Origin: Candidatus Altimarinota bacterium
GTDB taxonomy: Bacteria; Patescibacteriota; Gracilibacteria; UBA1369; LOWO2-01-FULL-3
Assembly: GCA_016763975.1 (NCBI GenBank)
Contig: JAESSS010000047.1
Coordinates: 1 to 55,197, forward strand
Length of the DNA: 55,197 nt
Reading direction: 5' to 3'
In this document: positions 17,054-24,854 of the stretch, one piece after another
Layout of the letters: each line of letters opens with the position of its first letter
Numbering within the stretch: position 1 is the first letter of the stretch
Made by a program: the position numbers and the translations under genes
Notes under the pieces: model-generated
Databases searched by the model: none
The model's input: the letters and a program-made list of their open reading frames with translations, nothing else
What the model was told of the DNA's origin: nothing

Positions 17054-18436
17054 TTAGAATTTATCCCAGATCAATTGATTCGTAACTTCGTGATGATAAA
17101 GAACTTCACCAGCTTTGACACTGCTCCCCAAAGCACGAGGCGACCTATCAGCAGATTCACTCTTCAACTCCGCATATTTCCGATGATTATCTGCACCCAT
17201 TTCATCTTTCAAGAAAGTAGAAGCATTATAATCAGCCAAAGCTGCATAAATATCACCCGGCAATTTTTCCACATCTTTTTCATAAACCTCCCTCTTCATC
17301 TTTTCAAGCTCAGCAATAGACGCAGTCATGCCCTTGATCCCAGCCTTCAAAATAGCAAAGAAACATAGGTAAGGATTCACATCCGGCGCCACTGTTCGCA
17401 CCTCAATACGCGCAGACTTCTCATTGCCAAGTGGAATTCTAATCATAGAACCACGATCAACAGAAGAAACTTTGATCTCATTTGGCGCTTCATAAGCCGG
17501 ATCCAAACGTCTATAAGAATTAACAGAGGGATTCATCAACAAACAAAGATCCTTCGCGTGATAAAGCACTCCAGTCACAAAATCATGTGCACCCTGCGAA
17601 AGCATCTCTTTACCCTTGGCATCATAAAACATATTCACTCCATCTTTTGAAAGTGAAAGATTTGTATGCATTCCTGAACCATTCAAATTTTGTATTGGTT
17701 TCGGCAAAAACGAAGCTGTCAGCCCCATAGTTGTCGCAACCTGCCTCGCAAGAAGTTTATAAAGCTGAATCTGATCAGCACAATCCACTGCAATCGTATA
17801 ACGGAAATTCAATTCAAACTGAGCCGGCGCCACCTCTGGATGATCCTTTTCATTTTGAAAACCAAGCGCTCTCTGAACTTCGGCAAATTTATCAATAAAA
17901 ATACGAAGAGTATCTTGTGGTAATGAGGAAAAATAACCACTCATAGTCCCCAACTCAAAACCTTCCACTTCATTAAACTGTTGTTCTGCTTTTACACCTT
18001 TAAACAAAAACCCTTCAATCTCTGGCGCAACATTCACGATAACTCCTTGATCCTTTTTTAATTGAGCACAAAGCTTCACCAAATTTGAACGGAAATCAGA
18101 ACTATAAAGTGAACCATCGCGATCACGAACATTTGCAAACACCATCACTTTGCCACTACCAAAAAGATCCGCTGGAAGCCATCTAAACGAAGTCCAATCA
18201 ATCCCCAATCTCAAATCAGACTGTGACAACTCAGAAAAACCTTTAATAGAAGAACCATCAAAAGTCAGATTCTCATGTGAATCAACAATAAAATTCTTAT
18301 CATAATCCAAAGCCTGCAAACGTCCTTCTAAATCCGTAAAAAAAACAATCACTGCTTTAATACCACTTTCCCCAGCCAAATAAGTCAAAAACTTATCCTG
18401 CATCTCATCACTAGTTACTCCGCTTATCCTCTCCAT
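17054..18436 (-). CDS. glnA: glutamine synthetase, type I
   Basis: A 460-aa enzyme making glutamine from glutamate, ammonia and ATP. Motifs are FDGSSIKGF (latch/beta-grasp), APEIEGF, NEKDHPEVAPAQFE, LNGSGMHTNLS, NPSVNSYRRL and ARIEVR. No adenylylation-loop tyrosine sequence of the E. coli type is obvious by eye. ATG 18436 has the best Shine-Dalgarno in the window (GGAGGT, 5 nt upstream). The frame stays open upstream to 18499 with charged, coding-like sequence, and an ATG-started frame (18439-18585) leads into it through a T7 run, so the native protein may have about 50 more residues. Confidence 0.95.
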   Translation of the reverse strand: MERISGVTSDEMQDKFLTYLAGESGIKAVIVFFTDLEGRLQALDYDKNFIVDSHENLTFDGSSIKGFSELSQSDLRLGIDWTSFRWLPADLFGSGKVMVFANVRDRDGSLYSSDFRSNLVKLCAQLKKDQGVIVNVAPEIEGFLFKGVKAEQQFNEVEGFELGTMSGYFSSLPQDTLRIFIDKFAEVQRALGFQNEKDHPEVAPAQFELNFRYTIAVDCADQIQLYKLLARQVATTMGLTASFLPKPIQNLNGSGMHTNLSLSKDGVNMFYDAKGKEMLSQGAHDFVTGVLYHAKDLCLLMNPSVNSYRRLDPAYEAPNEIKVSSVDRGSMIRIPLGNEKSARIEVRTVAPDVNPYLCFFAILKAGIKGMTASIAELEKMKREVYEKDVEKLPGDIYAALADYNASTFLKDEMGADNHRKYAELKSESADRSPRALGSSVKAGEVLYHHEVTNQLIWDKF

Positions 18437-18438
18437 CT

Positions 18439-18585
18439 TTACCTCCAAATTTTTCTCCTCAAGTTCCACATAAGACAAATCCAAATGATGCGGCTGCTTC
18501 CAAAAAAAGAATCATAATCACGCTCCCTACCCTGAATTTTGTCCCGAACCTCAACCCTCTGAGCACTAGACTTTAAATCACTCAT
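18439..18585 (-). other. small frame that probably encodes a frameshifted glnA N-terminus
   Basis: ATG 18585 opens a 48-aa frame beginning MSDLKSSAQRVEVRDKIQGR and ending at the glnA Shine-Dalgarno. At the A7 run on the plus strand (18502-18508), adding one base joins it to the glnA frame, giving DYDSFFWKQPHHLDLSYVEL and on into MERISG. The result is a 510-aa protein. The glnA frame itself opens only four codons upstream of this run, which fits a one-base break there. It could otherwise be a separate leader peptide coupled to glnA. Confidence 0.45.
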
Positions 18586-18614
18586 AGTAAGTTTTTTAAT
18601 AAATACTTATTAAC

Positions 18615-18643
18615 TTTTTAGCCCTATCAAAAAACTATTTCAA
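18615..18643 (-). promoter_or_regulatory. glnA promoter
   Basis: On the complement: TTGAAA (18638-18643), 17-bp spacer, TAAAAA (18615-18620). It would start transcription near 18608, so the small frame at 18585 is on the message. Confidence 0.5.
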
Positions 18644-18660
18644 GCCCCAAAATAAGCATG

Positions 18661-18721
18661 TCGACAGTTCAAAATAAACCCTTTTGCCTTACAAGTAAGC
18701 TTTAAGGGCTATTGCTGTCGA
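18661..18721. other. long three-part hairpin between the MgtC/DUF4010 gene and glnA
   Basis: Nested inverted repeats: TCGACAG (18661-18667) with CTGTCGA (18715-18721), AACCCTT (18677-18683) with AAGGGCT (18704-18710, one G-T pair), and CTTAC (18688-18692) with GTAAG (18695-18699). It lies between the upstream gene's terminator and the glnA promoter. There is no T-run after it on either strand. Possible roles are a small RNA, an operator or a processed 3' end. Confidence 0.45.
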
Positions 18722-18747
18722 AAAAAACAACAAGCATATTCAGCTTG
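18721..18747 (-). terminator. terminator of the MgtC/DUF4010 gene
   Basis: On the complement: GCAAGC, 7-base loop, GCTTGT (one G-U pair), then TTG and a T-run. It lies 21 bp after the stop of the MgtC/DUF4010 gene. Confidence 0.6.
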
Positions 18748-18767
18748 CCCCCAACATAAAAACATCC

Positions 18768-20014
18768 TTAAACAAACATCATCACCAAAACACCCGAACC
18801 AATCATAGCTGAATAAACCAAAGCCATTCTCATAGCAACTTTTCTAGAACCCAAAACCACAAACATCATAAACTTAGAAAAAGTATTCACCATCGCCGCC
18901 ATCGTAATCCCCATTACCGCAGACTCAGGCGCCAAGCCATTCTTAGCCAAATTAGCCAAAGAAACCGTCACTGCATCTACATCAAAAAATCCAGAAACCA
19001 AACTCGTCATATAAATCCCCGAATTACCAAAAGAATCCTGCAAATATTTACTCGCAAAAATAATCACCGCAAAGAAAAACCCAAACATCAAAGCCGGAGC
19101 CAATCTGAATGGCGATTTTAATTTCAAAAAATCTTTCTTAATCACAGTCTCCTCTTTTTTATTCCACAGGAAATAAGCGATAACAAAACCGACAGAACCC
19201 ATCACTGTCATCGGCAACCACAAATCCTTCAACAAAGAAGGATTCAAAACCAAAACCTCAAGCATTACACGAAAGAATAAGGCAGAACTGGCAATCGTCA
19301 TACCAACCACATAAGGATTCACTATCCTTTTATGTTTCTTACTCTCAGCTGAAAAAGACAAAGCCAAAGCCGTTGTAGAAACAAAACCCGCCAAAAACCC
19401 CGTCAAACCAATGCCCTTCTTCATGCCCAAAACCTTCACTGCTACATAAGAAATAAAAGAAATTCCCGAAATGAAAACCACCATCAACCAAACAATATAA
19501 GGATTAAAAAATCCATAAGGCCCATAATCCACATTAGGCAAAAGTGGCAATATCACCCCCGCAATAATCATAAATTTAATCGCAGACAACACTTCAACAT
19601 CAGAAATGTTTTTGGCCACACCATGTAAAAGCTGTTTGAAATGCAAAATCAAAATCAAAACCATTGTCACCACAGTCGCCAACAAAAACCTTTCCATTCC
19701 CGCCATCACCCCAATCGCATACATCAACATCGCCGCAATCTCAGAAGTCGCTCCCAGGCCCCCAACCTTTTTGGCGGTCATTACATAAGAAGCAATCACC
19801 AAAATCAAATAACCCGCAGTAATAACAGAAAAAACCGCCACCATATCCCCCGCCAAAATCCACGCCAAAACTCCCAACAACGAACTAAGCATCATCGTAC
19901 GAACTCCCGCAAAACTCTGTCTATTCAAAACTTGATGTTTCTGCTCCCTCTCCAAACCAACCAAAGTTCCAAGCCCCAGCGCGACCCCTAACTGTATAAA
20001 ATTGTGAAATCCAT
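18768..20014 (-). pseudogene. MgtC/SapB plus DUF4010 membrane protein, frame broken near the start
   Basis: The intact part (18768-19964, 398 aa) is a polytopic membrane protein. The MgtC-type motif is at its start (VGLEREQKHQ, FAGVRT), and the DUF4010 part follows (VSTTALALSFS, SGFFDVDAVTVSLA). That frame has no ATG and begins only at a TTG in mid-helix. One extra base in the A4 run at 19998-20001 (plus) restores ATG 20014 and gives MDFTIFIQLGVALGLG leading into the ERE motif, 415 aa in all. A TATGAT box stands exactly 7 bases before that ATG. MgtC-like proteins are linked to ion or stress physiology; function here is unknown. Confidence 0.75.
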
Positions 20015-20021
20015 TAACAAG

Positions 20022-20030
20022 ATCATAACA
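20022..20030 (-). promoter_or_regulatory. extended -10 of the MgtC/DUF4010 gene
   Basis: On the complement: TGT-TATGAT (hexamer 20022-20027), 7 bases, ATG 20014. No -35 box is evident. It supports ATG 20014 as the real start despite the frame break. Confidence 0.45.
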
Positions 20031-20111
20031 TGTCTACACACAATCCCCTCAGCCAATCTTGCATTTGCACCTCAAAAATGATGTAATGGCAACAACCTCT
20101 AACCCATTCCT

Positions 20112-20505
20112 ATGACACCATCAGCATTTCTGCTAACGGCAGTCGGTGTTCTCTGGTTGATAGTTGGCCTACCTGGACTTTTTGAACCAAAGGCCTTCTC
20201 AAAAGCTGCAAAAAAGCTTTGCCGGAGACAAAAATATCTTGAGAGTTTCTGCTCTCTTCATGTTCCTCCTAGCATTTATCCTACTCTCAATTGAGTGGAA
20301 TCTAAACGCTCAAGGTTGGAACGTTCTAGTTCCTATCCTTGGTTGGCTAGCCTTAGTAAAAGGTTTAGTTTGGTTTTGGTCACCTGGATGGGTCAAAAAA
20401 ATGTGGGGTGATTTCTTCAAAAACGACAACATGGTCGTTTTCTGGGCACTTCTAACTACTGGTCTTGGAGTTGGTGTCATCTACGTAGCGATGAATCTTC
20501 TCTAA
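20112..20505 (+). pseudogene. four-helix membrane protein, frame broken at an A6 run
   Basis: The first frame (ATG 20112) encodes MTPSAFLLTAVGVLWLIVG and reaches FSKAAKK. The second frame continues SFAGDKNILRVSALFMFL to VIYVAMNLL at 20505. Removing one A from the A6 run at 20210-20215 joins them into a 130-aa protein with four helices. It aligns throughout with the intact paralogue at 5398-5775. Either this is a sequencing error, a recent pseudogene, or expression uses frameshifting. A good bidirectional terminator follows. Confidence 0.7.
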
Positions 20506-20528
20506 AGGTAAATTCTCAAACAACAAAA

Positions 20529-20558
20529 AAGAAGCCTCATCACTGGGGCTTCTTTTAG
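20529..20558. terminator. bidirectional intrinsic terminator
   Basis: AAGAAGCCTC (20529-20538), 6-base loop, GGGGCTTCTT (20545-20554): a 10-bp stem with one G-T pair. T-rich sequence follows on the plus strand and TTTTTT on the complement, serving the 4-TM gene and rpmB. Confidence 0.8.
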
Positions 20559-20585
20559 TTTTAAACGAAAAACCTCAAGGAGGCT

Positions 20586-20780
20586 TTAACGCATTGTTTT
20601 ATTCAATGTTCTAAGAGTAGAAGTAGCGATTTTCATCCTCTTCATTCTCCCAGTTTTAGGATCAAGCACTTTTTTCGTAACCAAGTTTGGTAGAAATCTA
20701 CGCTTAGTAGCATTCATAGCGTGACTACGATTGTTACCTGTAGAACCCTTTTTACCTGTAATTTGACATCTTCTAGACAT
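20586..20780 (-). CDS. rpmB: 50S ribosomal protein bL28
   Basis: A 64-aa basic protein of the large ribosomal subunit. It starts [20 protein letters not shown] and continues with [11 protein letters not shown] and [23 protein letters not shown] 20780 is chosen because it matches the conserved N-terminus and has an AAGGAAA Shine-Dalgarno just upstream. It is monocistronic: its own promoter lies upstream, with a small hairpin (CCTC/GAGG then T5, near 20571-20585) and the shared terminator downstream. Confidence 0.96.
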   Translation of the reverse strand: MSRRCQITGKKGSTGNNRSHAMNATKRRFLPNLVTKKVLDPKTGRMKRMKIATSTLRTLNKTMR

Positions 20781-20803
20781 TTTCCTTTGATTAAAGCTCG
20801 CCC

Positions 20804-20831
20804 ATTCTAACAACTTTCGCCTAAATATCAA
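20804..20831 (-). promoter_or_regulatory. rpmB promoter
   Basis: On the complement: TTGATA (20826-20831), 16-bp spacer, TAGAAT (20804-20809). Unlike most genes here, rpmB has a short leader with a Shine-Dalgarno. Confidence 0.55.
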
Positions 20832-20838
20832 GGAAATA

Positions 20839-21246
20839 TCACTTATGAAAGAGCTTTATCGGAACAGTGGCAATAAAACTTTCCACCACACCATCTAAAG
20901 TGAAAAACAAAATAAAGCCTTCCGAAGAACCGAAAAGCAAAATATCACCGACAGTGAAAACTACTAAACAAAAAACTGCATAAAAAATTGCGAAAATAAT
21001 ACCCATCGCCTCATCCTTTCTCGTACCCGAACTTGAGGTCAAATGAGTATAAGCCACATTAAAAAGCCACATCAAAACAACACCAATCACAAATCCCTTC
21101 AAGAAAATCAAAAACAACAATTCATTTCCTTCAAAACCCAAATCATACTGAACATTTATGCCTAATAATCTAAAAACCAACATATTATAAGCCAAAGAAA
21201 TACCCCCAATAATAAACCCAGCTTTTAAATATCTTTTAAAATTCAT
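20839..21246 (-). CDS. four-helix membrane protein, unknown
   Basis: A 135-aa protein starting [11 protein letters not shown] (ATG 21246) with about four transmembrane helices (residues ~8-28, 44-66, 82-104, 110-128). I do not recognise the family. The loop [13 protein letters not shown] sits between the second and third helices. TATATT (complement 21253-21258) lies 6 bases before the ATG. The gene is divergent from the aspartase-like gene and its -10 box overlaps the -10 box of that gene. Confidence 0.65.
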   Translation of the reverse strand: MNFKRYLKAGFIIGGISLAYNMLVFRLLGINVQYDLGFEGNELLFLIFLKGFVIGVVLMWLFNVAYTHLTSSSGTRKDEAMGIIFAIFYAVFCLVVFTVGDILLFGSSEGFILFFTLDGVVESFIATVPIKLFHK

Positions 21247-21252
21247 GCAATC

Positions 21253-21260
21253 AATATAAT
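21253..21260. promoter_or_regulatory. overlapping divergent -10 boxes
   Basis: The sequence AATATAAT holds TATAAT on the plus strand (21255-21260; ATG 21270 follows after 9 bases) and TATATT on the complement (21253-21258; ATG 21246 after 6 bases). One 8-bp element can thus drive both genes. It also rules out the earlier in-frame ATG at 21261, which touches the -10 box. Confidence 0.55.
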
Positions 21261-21269
21261 ATGGAGCCA

Positions 21270-22589
21270 ATGAAAAGAACAGAAAAAGACAGTTTAGGCA
21301 AAATTAAAGTAGATAAAAAAGCTTACCACGGCGCCTTTACGGTAAGAGCGACTAATAATTTTCAAATATCTGGCGAAAAAGCACCGGACATTTTTCGTGA
21401 AGCACTCGGCATCGTTAAACTCGCTGCCATGCAAAGCAACGCTTCGCTGAACCTAATCCCCGCAAAACACGCGAAAGCTGCTGAAAAAGCAACTATAGAC
21501 TTCATGAAAGGCAAATTCCCCTTCGACCTAGACATCTTTCAAGCCGGAGCCGGAACTTCCTACAACATGAACGCAAATGAAGTGATCGCCAACCGCGCCA
21601 ACGAAATTCTCAAAAAACCAAAAGGATCATACAGCCCACTTCACCCCAACAATCACATCAACATGGGACGGTCCACCAACGACGTGATCCCAACCGCCAC
21701 ACGCATCGCAACATTACTTTCACTTCCCGCCCTCCTCCACGCCATCAAGGAACTTGAAAACTCCCTCGAAAAAATCGCAACAAAACACAAGAAAACAATA
21801 AAAGTCGGCCGCACCCACACTCAAGACGCCGTTCCAATTTCACTCGGCCAAGAATTCGACTCATTCGCACAAGCATTAAGAAAATCTCGCGAATTCATCA
21901 TTCGCGAATCCCAAGAACTACAAATCCTCGGCATCGGCGGCACAGCAGTCGGCACAGGAATCACTGCCCACCCGAAATACAAAGCGAAAATGATCAAAAA
22001 CCTCTCTGCACTAACCGGCATCAAATTTACTTCAGCCAAAAACCTCACCGAAATCAGCAACAACATGAACTCATTCATGAACTTCTCCGCATCACTCAGA
22101 TCTCTAGCCGTCAATCTTTTGAACCTCTGCCAAAACCTCCGACTAATGAGCATGGGACCAAAAGCCCGACTACAAGAAATCACTCTCCCCCCAGTACAAG
22201 CAGGTTCCTCAATAATGCCCGGCAAAATCAACCCATCAATCCCAGAAGCAGTAGAGATGGTCGCAATGCAAGTCCTCGGCAACGACACCACAATCCAAAC
22301 CGCCTGTCACAAATCACAATTCGAACTAAACGTCTTCTGCCCACTAATAATGGCCAACCTTCTCAAATCAATGCAAATCCTCAGCAACGCCACAACAACC
22401 CTCAACAAAAAATGTATTAAAGGGCTAAAGATAAACACCTCCCACATTTCAGAACTCTTCGACAACTCCCTCTGCACCGCCACTGAACTAGCCCCAAAAC
22501 TCGGTTACGAACTAACCGCCGACATCGTAAAAACAGCCCTAAAAAAAGGCATCACCATCAAAGAAGAAATCGCAAATCGAGGACTCTAA
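21270..22589 (+). CDS. aspartate ammonia-lyase/fumarase-superfamily enzyme
   Basis: A 439-aa enzyme of the aspartase/fumarase superfamily, probably aspartate ammonia-lyase (aspartate to fumarate and ammonia). It begins RTEKDSLGKIKV and shows NMGRSTNDVIPTA, GRTHTQDAVPI and the signature GSSIMPGKINPSIPE. The GRTHxQDAVP form (V rather than T) and the opening favour aspartase over fumarase, but the call is not certain. The C-terminus is shorter than in E. coli AspA. ATG 21270 is used rather than 21261 for the promoter reason given at 21253-21260. Confidence 0.85.
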   Translation: MKRTEKDSLGKIKVDKKAYHGAFTVRATNNFQISGEKAPDIFREALGIVKLAAMQSNASLNLIPAKHAKAAEKATIDFMKGKFPFDLDIFQAGAGTSYNMNANEVIANRANEILKKPKGSYSPLHPNNHINMGRSTNDVIPTATRIATLLSLPALLHAIKELENSLEKIATKHKKTIKVGRTHTQDAVPISLGQEFDSFAQALRKSREFIIRESQELQILGIGGTAVGTGITAHPKYKAKMIKNLSALTGIKFTSAKNLTEISNNMNSFMNFSASLRSLAVNLLNLCQNLRLMSMGPKARLQEITLPPVQAGSSIMPGKINPSIPEAVEMVAMQVLGNDTTIQTACHKSQFELNVFCPLIMANLLKSMQILSNATTTLNKKCIKGLKINTSHISELFDNSLCTATELAPKLGYELTADIVKTALKKGITIKEEIANRGL

Positions 22590-23083
22590 AAATCAAATTC
22601 TAAAGTTTCCAAAAAAGCATCAAAACCACTCAAGTGATTATTAAACCTCACACTTGGTAATCTGAAGTATGCGTCATACAACACATCGCCCCTCATAGTA
22701 TAAAAATGCCGCACAGAATCATCATCCATCCACTCATCCACAATCACCCCATCATCTAAATATTCCACTGAGTAGCCATCATACTCTTTCATTAAAAAGT
22801 CGGCCAAATTCAAATACTGCACTTCTTGGGCCTCCACAACAATCTCAATGCGATAAGAAATGATTTCCTCATCCTTTTTGCCAGGATTATCTAAATACTG
22901 CGATGGTTTACTCATAAAAATACCACTTTCCCCTTCCAGCACATCAAAACCAGACAGAATCTGATTACGAAAATGAAATTGCTCATTCACATAACCGTCG
23001 TATTCTTCAAGCTCCACGGGCGCACTAATTGGAGGCGTCGAACATGCAACAATAAACAACAATACAAAAAGTAGCTTTCTCAT
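22586..23083 (-). CDS. lipoprotein, unknown
   Basis: A 165-aa protein with a lipoprotein signal (MRKLLFVLLFIVAC; lipobox Cys14) and an acidic external domain rich in Tyr and Asp. No family recognised. A TAGATT box (complement 23090-23095) stands 6 bases before the ATG. It is divergent from queE, with only 30 bp between the two start codons, and overlaps the end of the aspartase-like gene by 4 bp. Confidence 0.65.
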   Translation of the reverse strand: MRKLLFVLLFIVACSTPPISAPVELEEYDGYVNEQFHFRNQILSGFDVLEGESGIFMSKPSQYLDNPGKKDEEIISYRIEIVVEAQEVQYLNLADFLMKEYDGYSVEYLDDGVIVDEWMDDDSVRHFYTMRGDVLYDAYFRLPSVRFNNHLSGFDAFLETLEFDF

Positions 23084-23113
23084 AGACTTAATCTAGTCTA
23101 AAATCGCTTTACT

Positions 23114-23743
23114 ATGCAAGTTAGCGAAATATTTTACACAATTCAGGGTGAAGGAATCACAGTCGGCCAACCCGCCGTCTTCCTCAGACTATCCGGCTGC
23201 CATCTGCGCTGCGGATGGTGTGACAGCAAATTCACTTGGGACAGGAAGTCCGGCAGCAAAATGAAACTCGAAGACATCGCTGCCAAAATCAAAGAATTCC
23301 CCTGCGAACACCTCGTAATCACCGGCGGAGAACCCTTACTCCAACAACAACACATCCTCGACTTATTAAAACTGCTCCCCGATCATTACGTCGAAATCGA
23401 AACCAGCGGCTCACTCGACACTTTCCTCAACGACGTGGTCCATCACTACAACTGCTCACCAAAACTTGAAAACAGCGGAAACAAAACAAAATTAAAAGAT
23501 TTCCCACGAGAAAAAACCTATTTCAAATTCGTCGTCGATAGCGCGGAAGACCTCTCAGAAATCAAAGAATTCCTGAAAGAATACAAAATAGATCGTAAAA
23601 AAGTATTGCTGATGCCACAAGGAATCGGTAAAAGGGAAATAACACAAAGGTCGCAGTGGTTAGCCGAAATATGCAAATCAGAAAACCTGCGATTCTCACC
23701 ACGTTTACACATCAATATATGGGGAAACAAAAGAAAGGTTTAA
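23114..23743 (+). CDS. queE: 7-carboxy-7-deazaguanine synthase
   Basis: A 209-aa radical-SAM enzyme converting 6-carboxytetrahydropterin to 7-carboxy-7-deazaguanine on the way to queuosine. It shows the opening EIFYTIQGEG, the iron-sulfur motif CHLRCGWC (Cys29, 33, 36), and LVITGGEPLLQ. It begins a queE-queC-queF operon: queC overlaps its end by 25 bp. TAAAAT (23099-23104) ends 10 bp before the ATG, so there is no room for a preQ1 riboswitch. Confidence 0.94.
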   Translation: MQVSEIFYTIQGEGITVGQPAVFLRLSGCHLRCGWCDSKFTWDRKSGSKMKLEDIAAKIKEFPCEHLVITGGEPLLQQQHILDLLKLLPDHYVEIETSGSLDTFLNDVVHHYNCSPKLENSGNKTKLKDFPREKTYFKFVVDSAEDLSEIKEFLKEYKIDRKKVLLMPQGIGKREITQRSQWLAEICKSENLRFSPRLHINIWGNKRKV

Positions 23744-24369
23744 TCCTACTCTCAGGCGGCCAAGATTCCACAACCTGCCTCGCTTGGGCACTACAAAATT
23801 TCGAAGAAATAGAAGCAATCTGTTTTGATTATGGCCAAAGACATTCCATCGAATTAGAATGTGCTGCCAAAATCGCCAAATTCACAAAAATCCCACTAAC
23901 AACAATCAAACTCGATCTTTTCCCCAAAGAAAACGCCCTCACAAACAGTGAAATCGCCATCGAACACACAGACAAGCTTCCTACAACCTTCGTACCGGGA
24001 AGAAATTTGGTATTTTTGAACGCCGCGGCAATTCACGCTTATTCCAAAGGAATCACAGATATCATCACCGGCGTCTGCCAAACTGACTACAGCGGCTACC
24101 CCGACTGTCGTGACGAATTCATCAAATCCGCTGAACAAACCCTCAGCCTTGCAATGGATCGACAATTCAAAATCCACACCCCACTGTTGTGGCTCACAAA
24201 AGCAGAAACCGTAAAGATGATGAGCGAGCTAAACGCCCTGCAACTCTACGAATTCACCCACACCTGCTACAATGGCACCCGCCCCGCATGCGGAACATGC
24301 CCCTCTTGCGAACTACGCCTAAAAGGCTTCAAAGAAGCAGGAATAAAAGACCTAATAACATACAAATAA
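23719..24369 (+). CDS. queC: 7-cyano-7-deazaguanine synthase
   Basis: A 216-aa ATP-dependent enzyme making preQ0 from 7-carboxy-7-deazaguanine and ammonia. P-loop LLSGGQDSTTC, then FDYGQRH, VPGRNLVFL, and the C-terminal zinc site CYNGTRPACGTCPSCELR. The start MGKQKKG (ATG 23719) is chosen because it places the P-loop at residue 9; the longer frame upstream is antisense-like extension within queE. Overlaps queE by 25 bp and queF by 1 bp. Confidence 0.95.
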   Translation: MGKQKKGLILLSGGQDSTTCLAWALQNFEEIEAICFDYGQRHSIELECAAKIAKFTKIPLTTIKLDLFPKENALTNSEIAIEHTDKLPTTFVPGRNLVFLNAAAIHAYSKGITDIITGVCQTDYSGYPDCRDEFIKSAEQTLSLAMDRQFKIHTPLLWLTKAETVKMMSELNALQLYEFTHTCYNGTRPACGTCPSCELRLKGFKEAGIKDLITYK

Positions 24370-24797
24370 TGACAACTTTCAAACAATACGAAGAAGGAAA
24401 AGACTTCAAAGAACGCTCAGCCTCAGAAATTCGCAAAGAATTAGCTGAAGAAGCTCCGTTATTATCTTTTGAATTCCAAGAACAAGGTCCAGGTGAACAC
24501 TGGGTTAGCATTTCTTCACCTGAATTCACCGCAATTTGCCCTTTTTCCAACTGGCCAGATTTTGGATCAATCACAATCCAATACGTACCCGACAAAAAGT
24601 GCTTAGAACTAAAGTCATTCAAAATCTACATCCACGCCTTCCGAGACAGGAAAATCTTCCACGAAACAGCTACAGAAGTGATTTTTACAGACTTTATTGA
24701 GGCTATTAAGCCAAAGAAAGCCAAAATCTGTATCGACATGAACGTACGTGGAAACGTCAAAACCATCTGCAATAAGTACTATAATTGCGAAGCATAA
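24369..24797 (+). CDS. queF: NADPH-dependent 7-cyano-7-deazaguanine reductase
   Basis: A 142-aa enzyme reducing preQ0 to preQ1. It is the short (QueF type I) form: FTAICPFSNWPDFG contains the nucleophile Cys57 and Asp64, followed by LELKSFKIYI and FHETATEVIF with the substrate-binding Glu. Its ATG shares one base with the queC stop (TAATG). The operon has no queD or folE in this window, so the pterin precursor must come from elsewhere. Confidence 0.92.
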   Translation: MTTFKQYEEGKDFKERSASEIRKELAEEAPLLSFEFQEQGPGEHWVSISSPEFTAICPFSNWPDFGSITIQYVPDKKCLELKSFKIYIHAFRDRKIFHETATEVIFTDFIEAIKPKKAKICIDMNVRGNVKTICNKYYNCEA

Positions 24798-24798
24798 G

Positions 24799-24827
24799 TT
24801 GACTTCCAGAGAAAAAATCACTATATT
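24799..24827 (+). promoter_or_regulatory. strong promoter of the 46-aa basic protein
   Basis: TTGACT (24799-24804), 17-bp spacer, TATATT (24822-24827). It begins right after the queF stop. Transcription would start near 24834. Confidence 0.75.
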
Positions 24828-24854
24828 CCCCCTCGCAATCTAAATAAGTAAGAC

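Noticed and set aside
21821-22291. 156-aa open frame antisense to the aspartase-like gene
   Set aside because: It is the reverse of the GSSIMPGKINP region and carries no domain of its own.
23084-23113. preQ1 riboswitch before queE
   Set aside because: Only 30 bp separate the two divergent start codons and the -10 box ends 10 bp before the ATG, so no aptamer fits.
24189-24368. N-terminal extension of queF over queC
   Set aside because: The extension is Arg/His-rich shadow of queC; ATG 24369 gives the normal QueF length.
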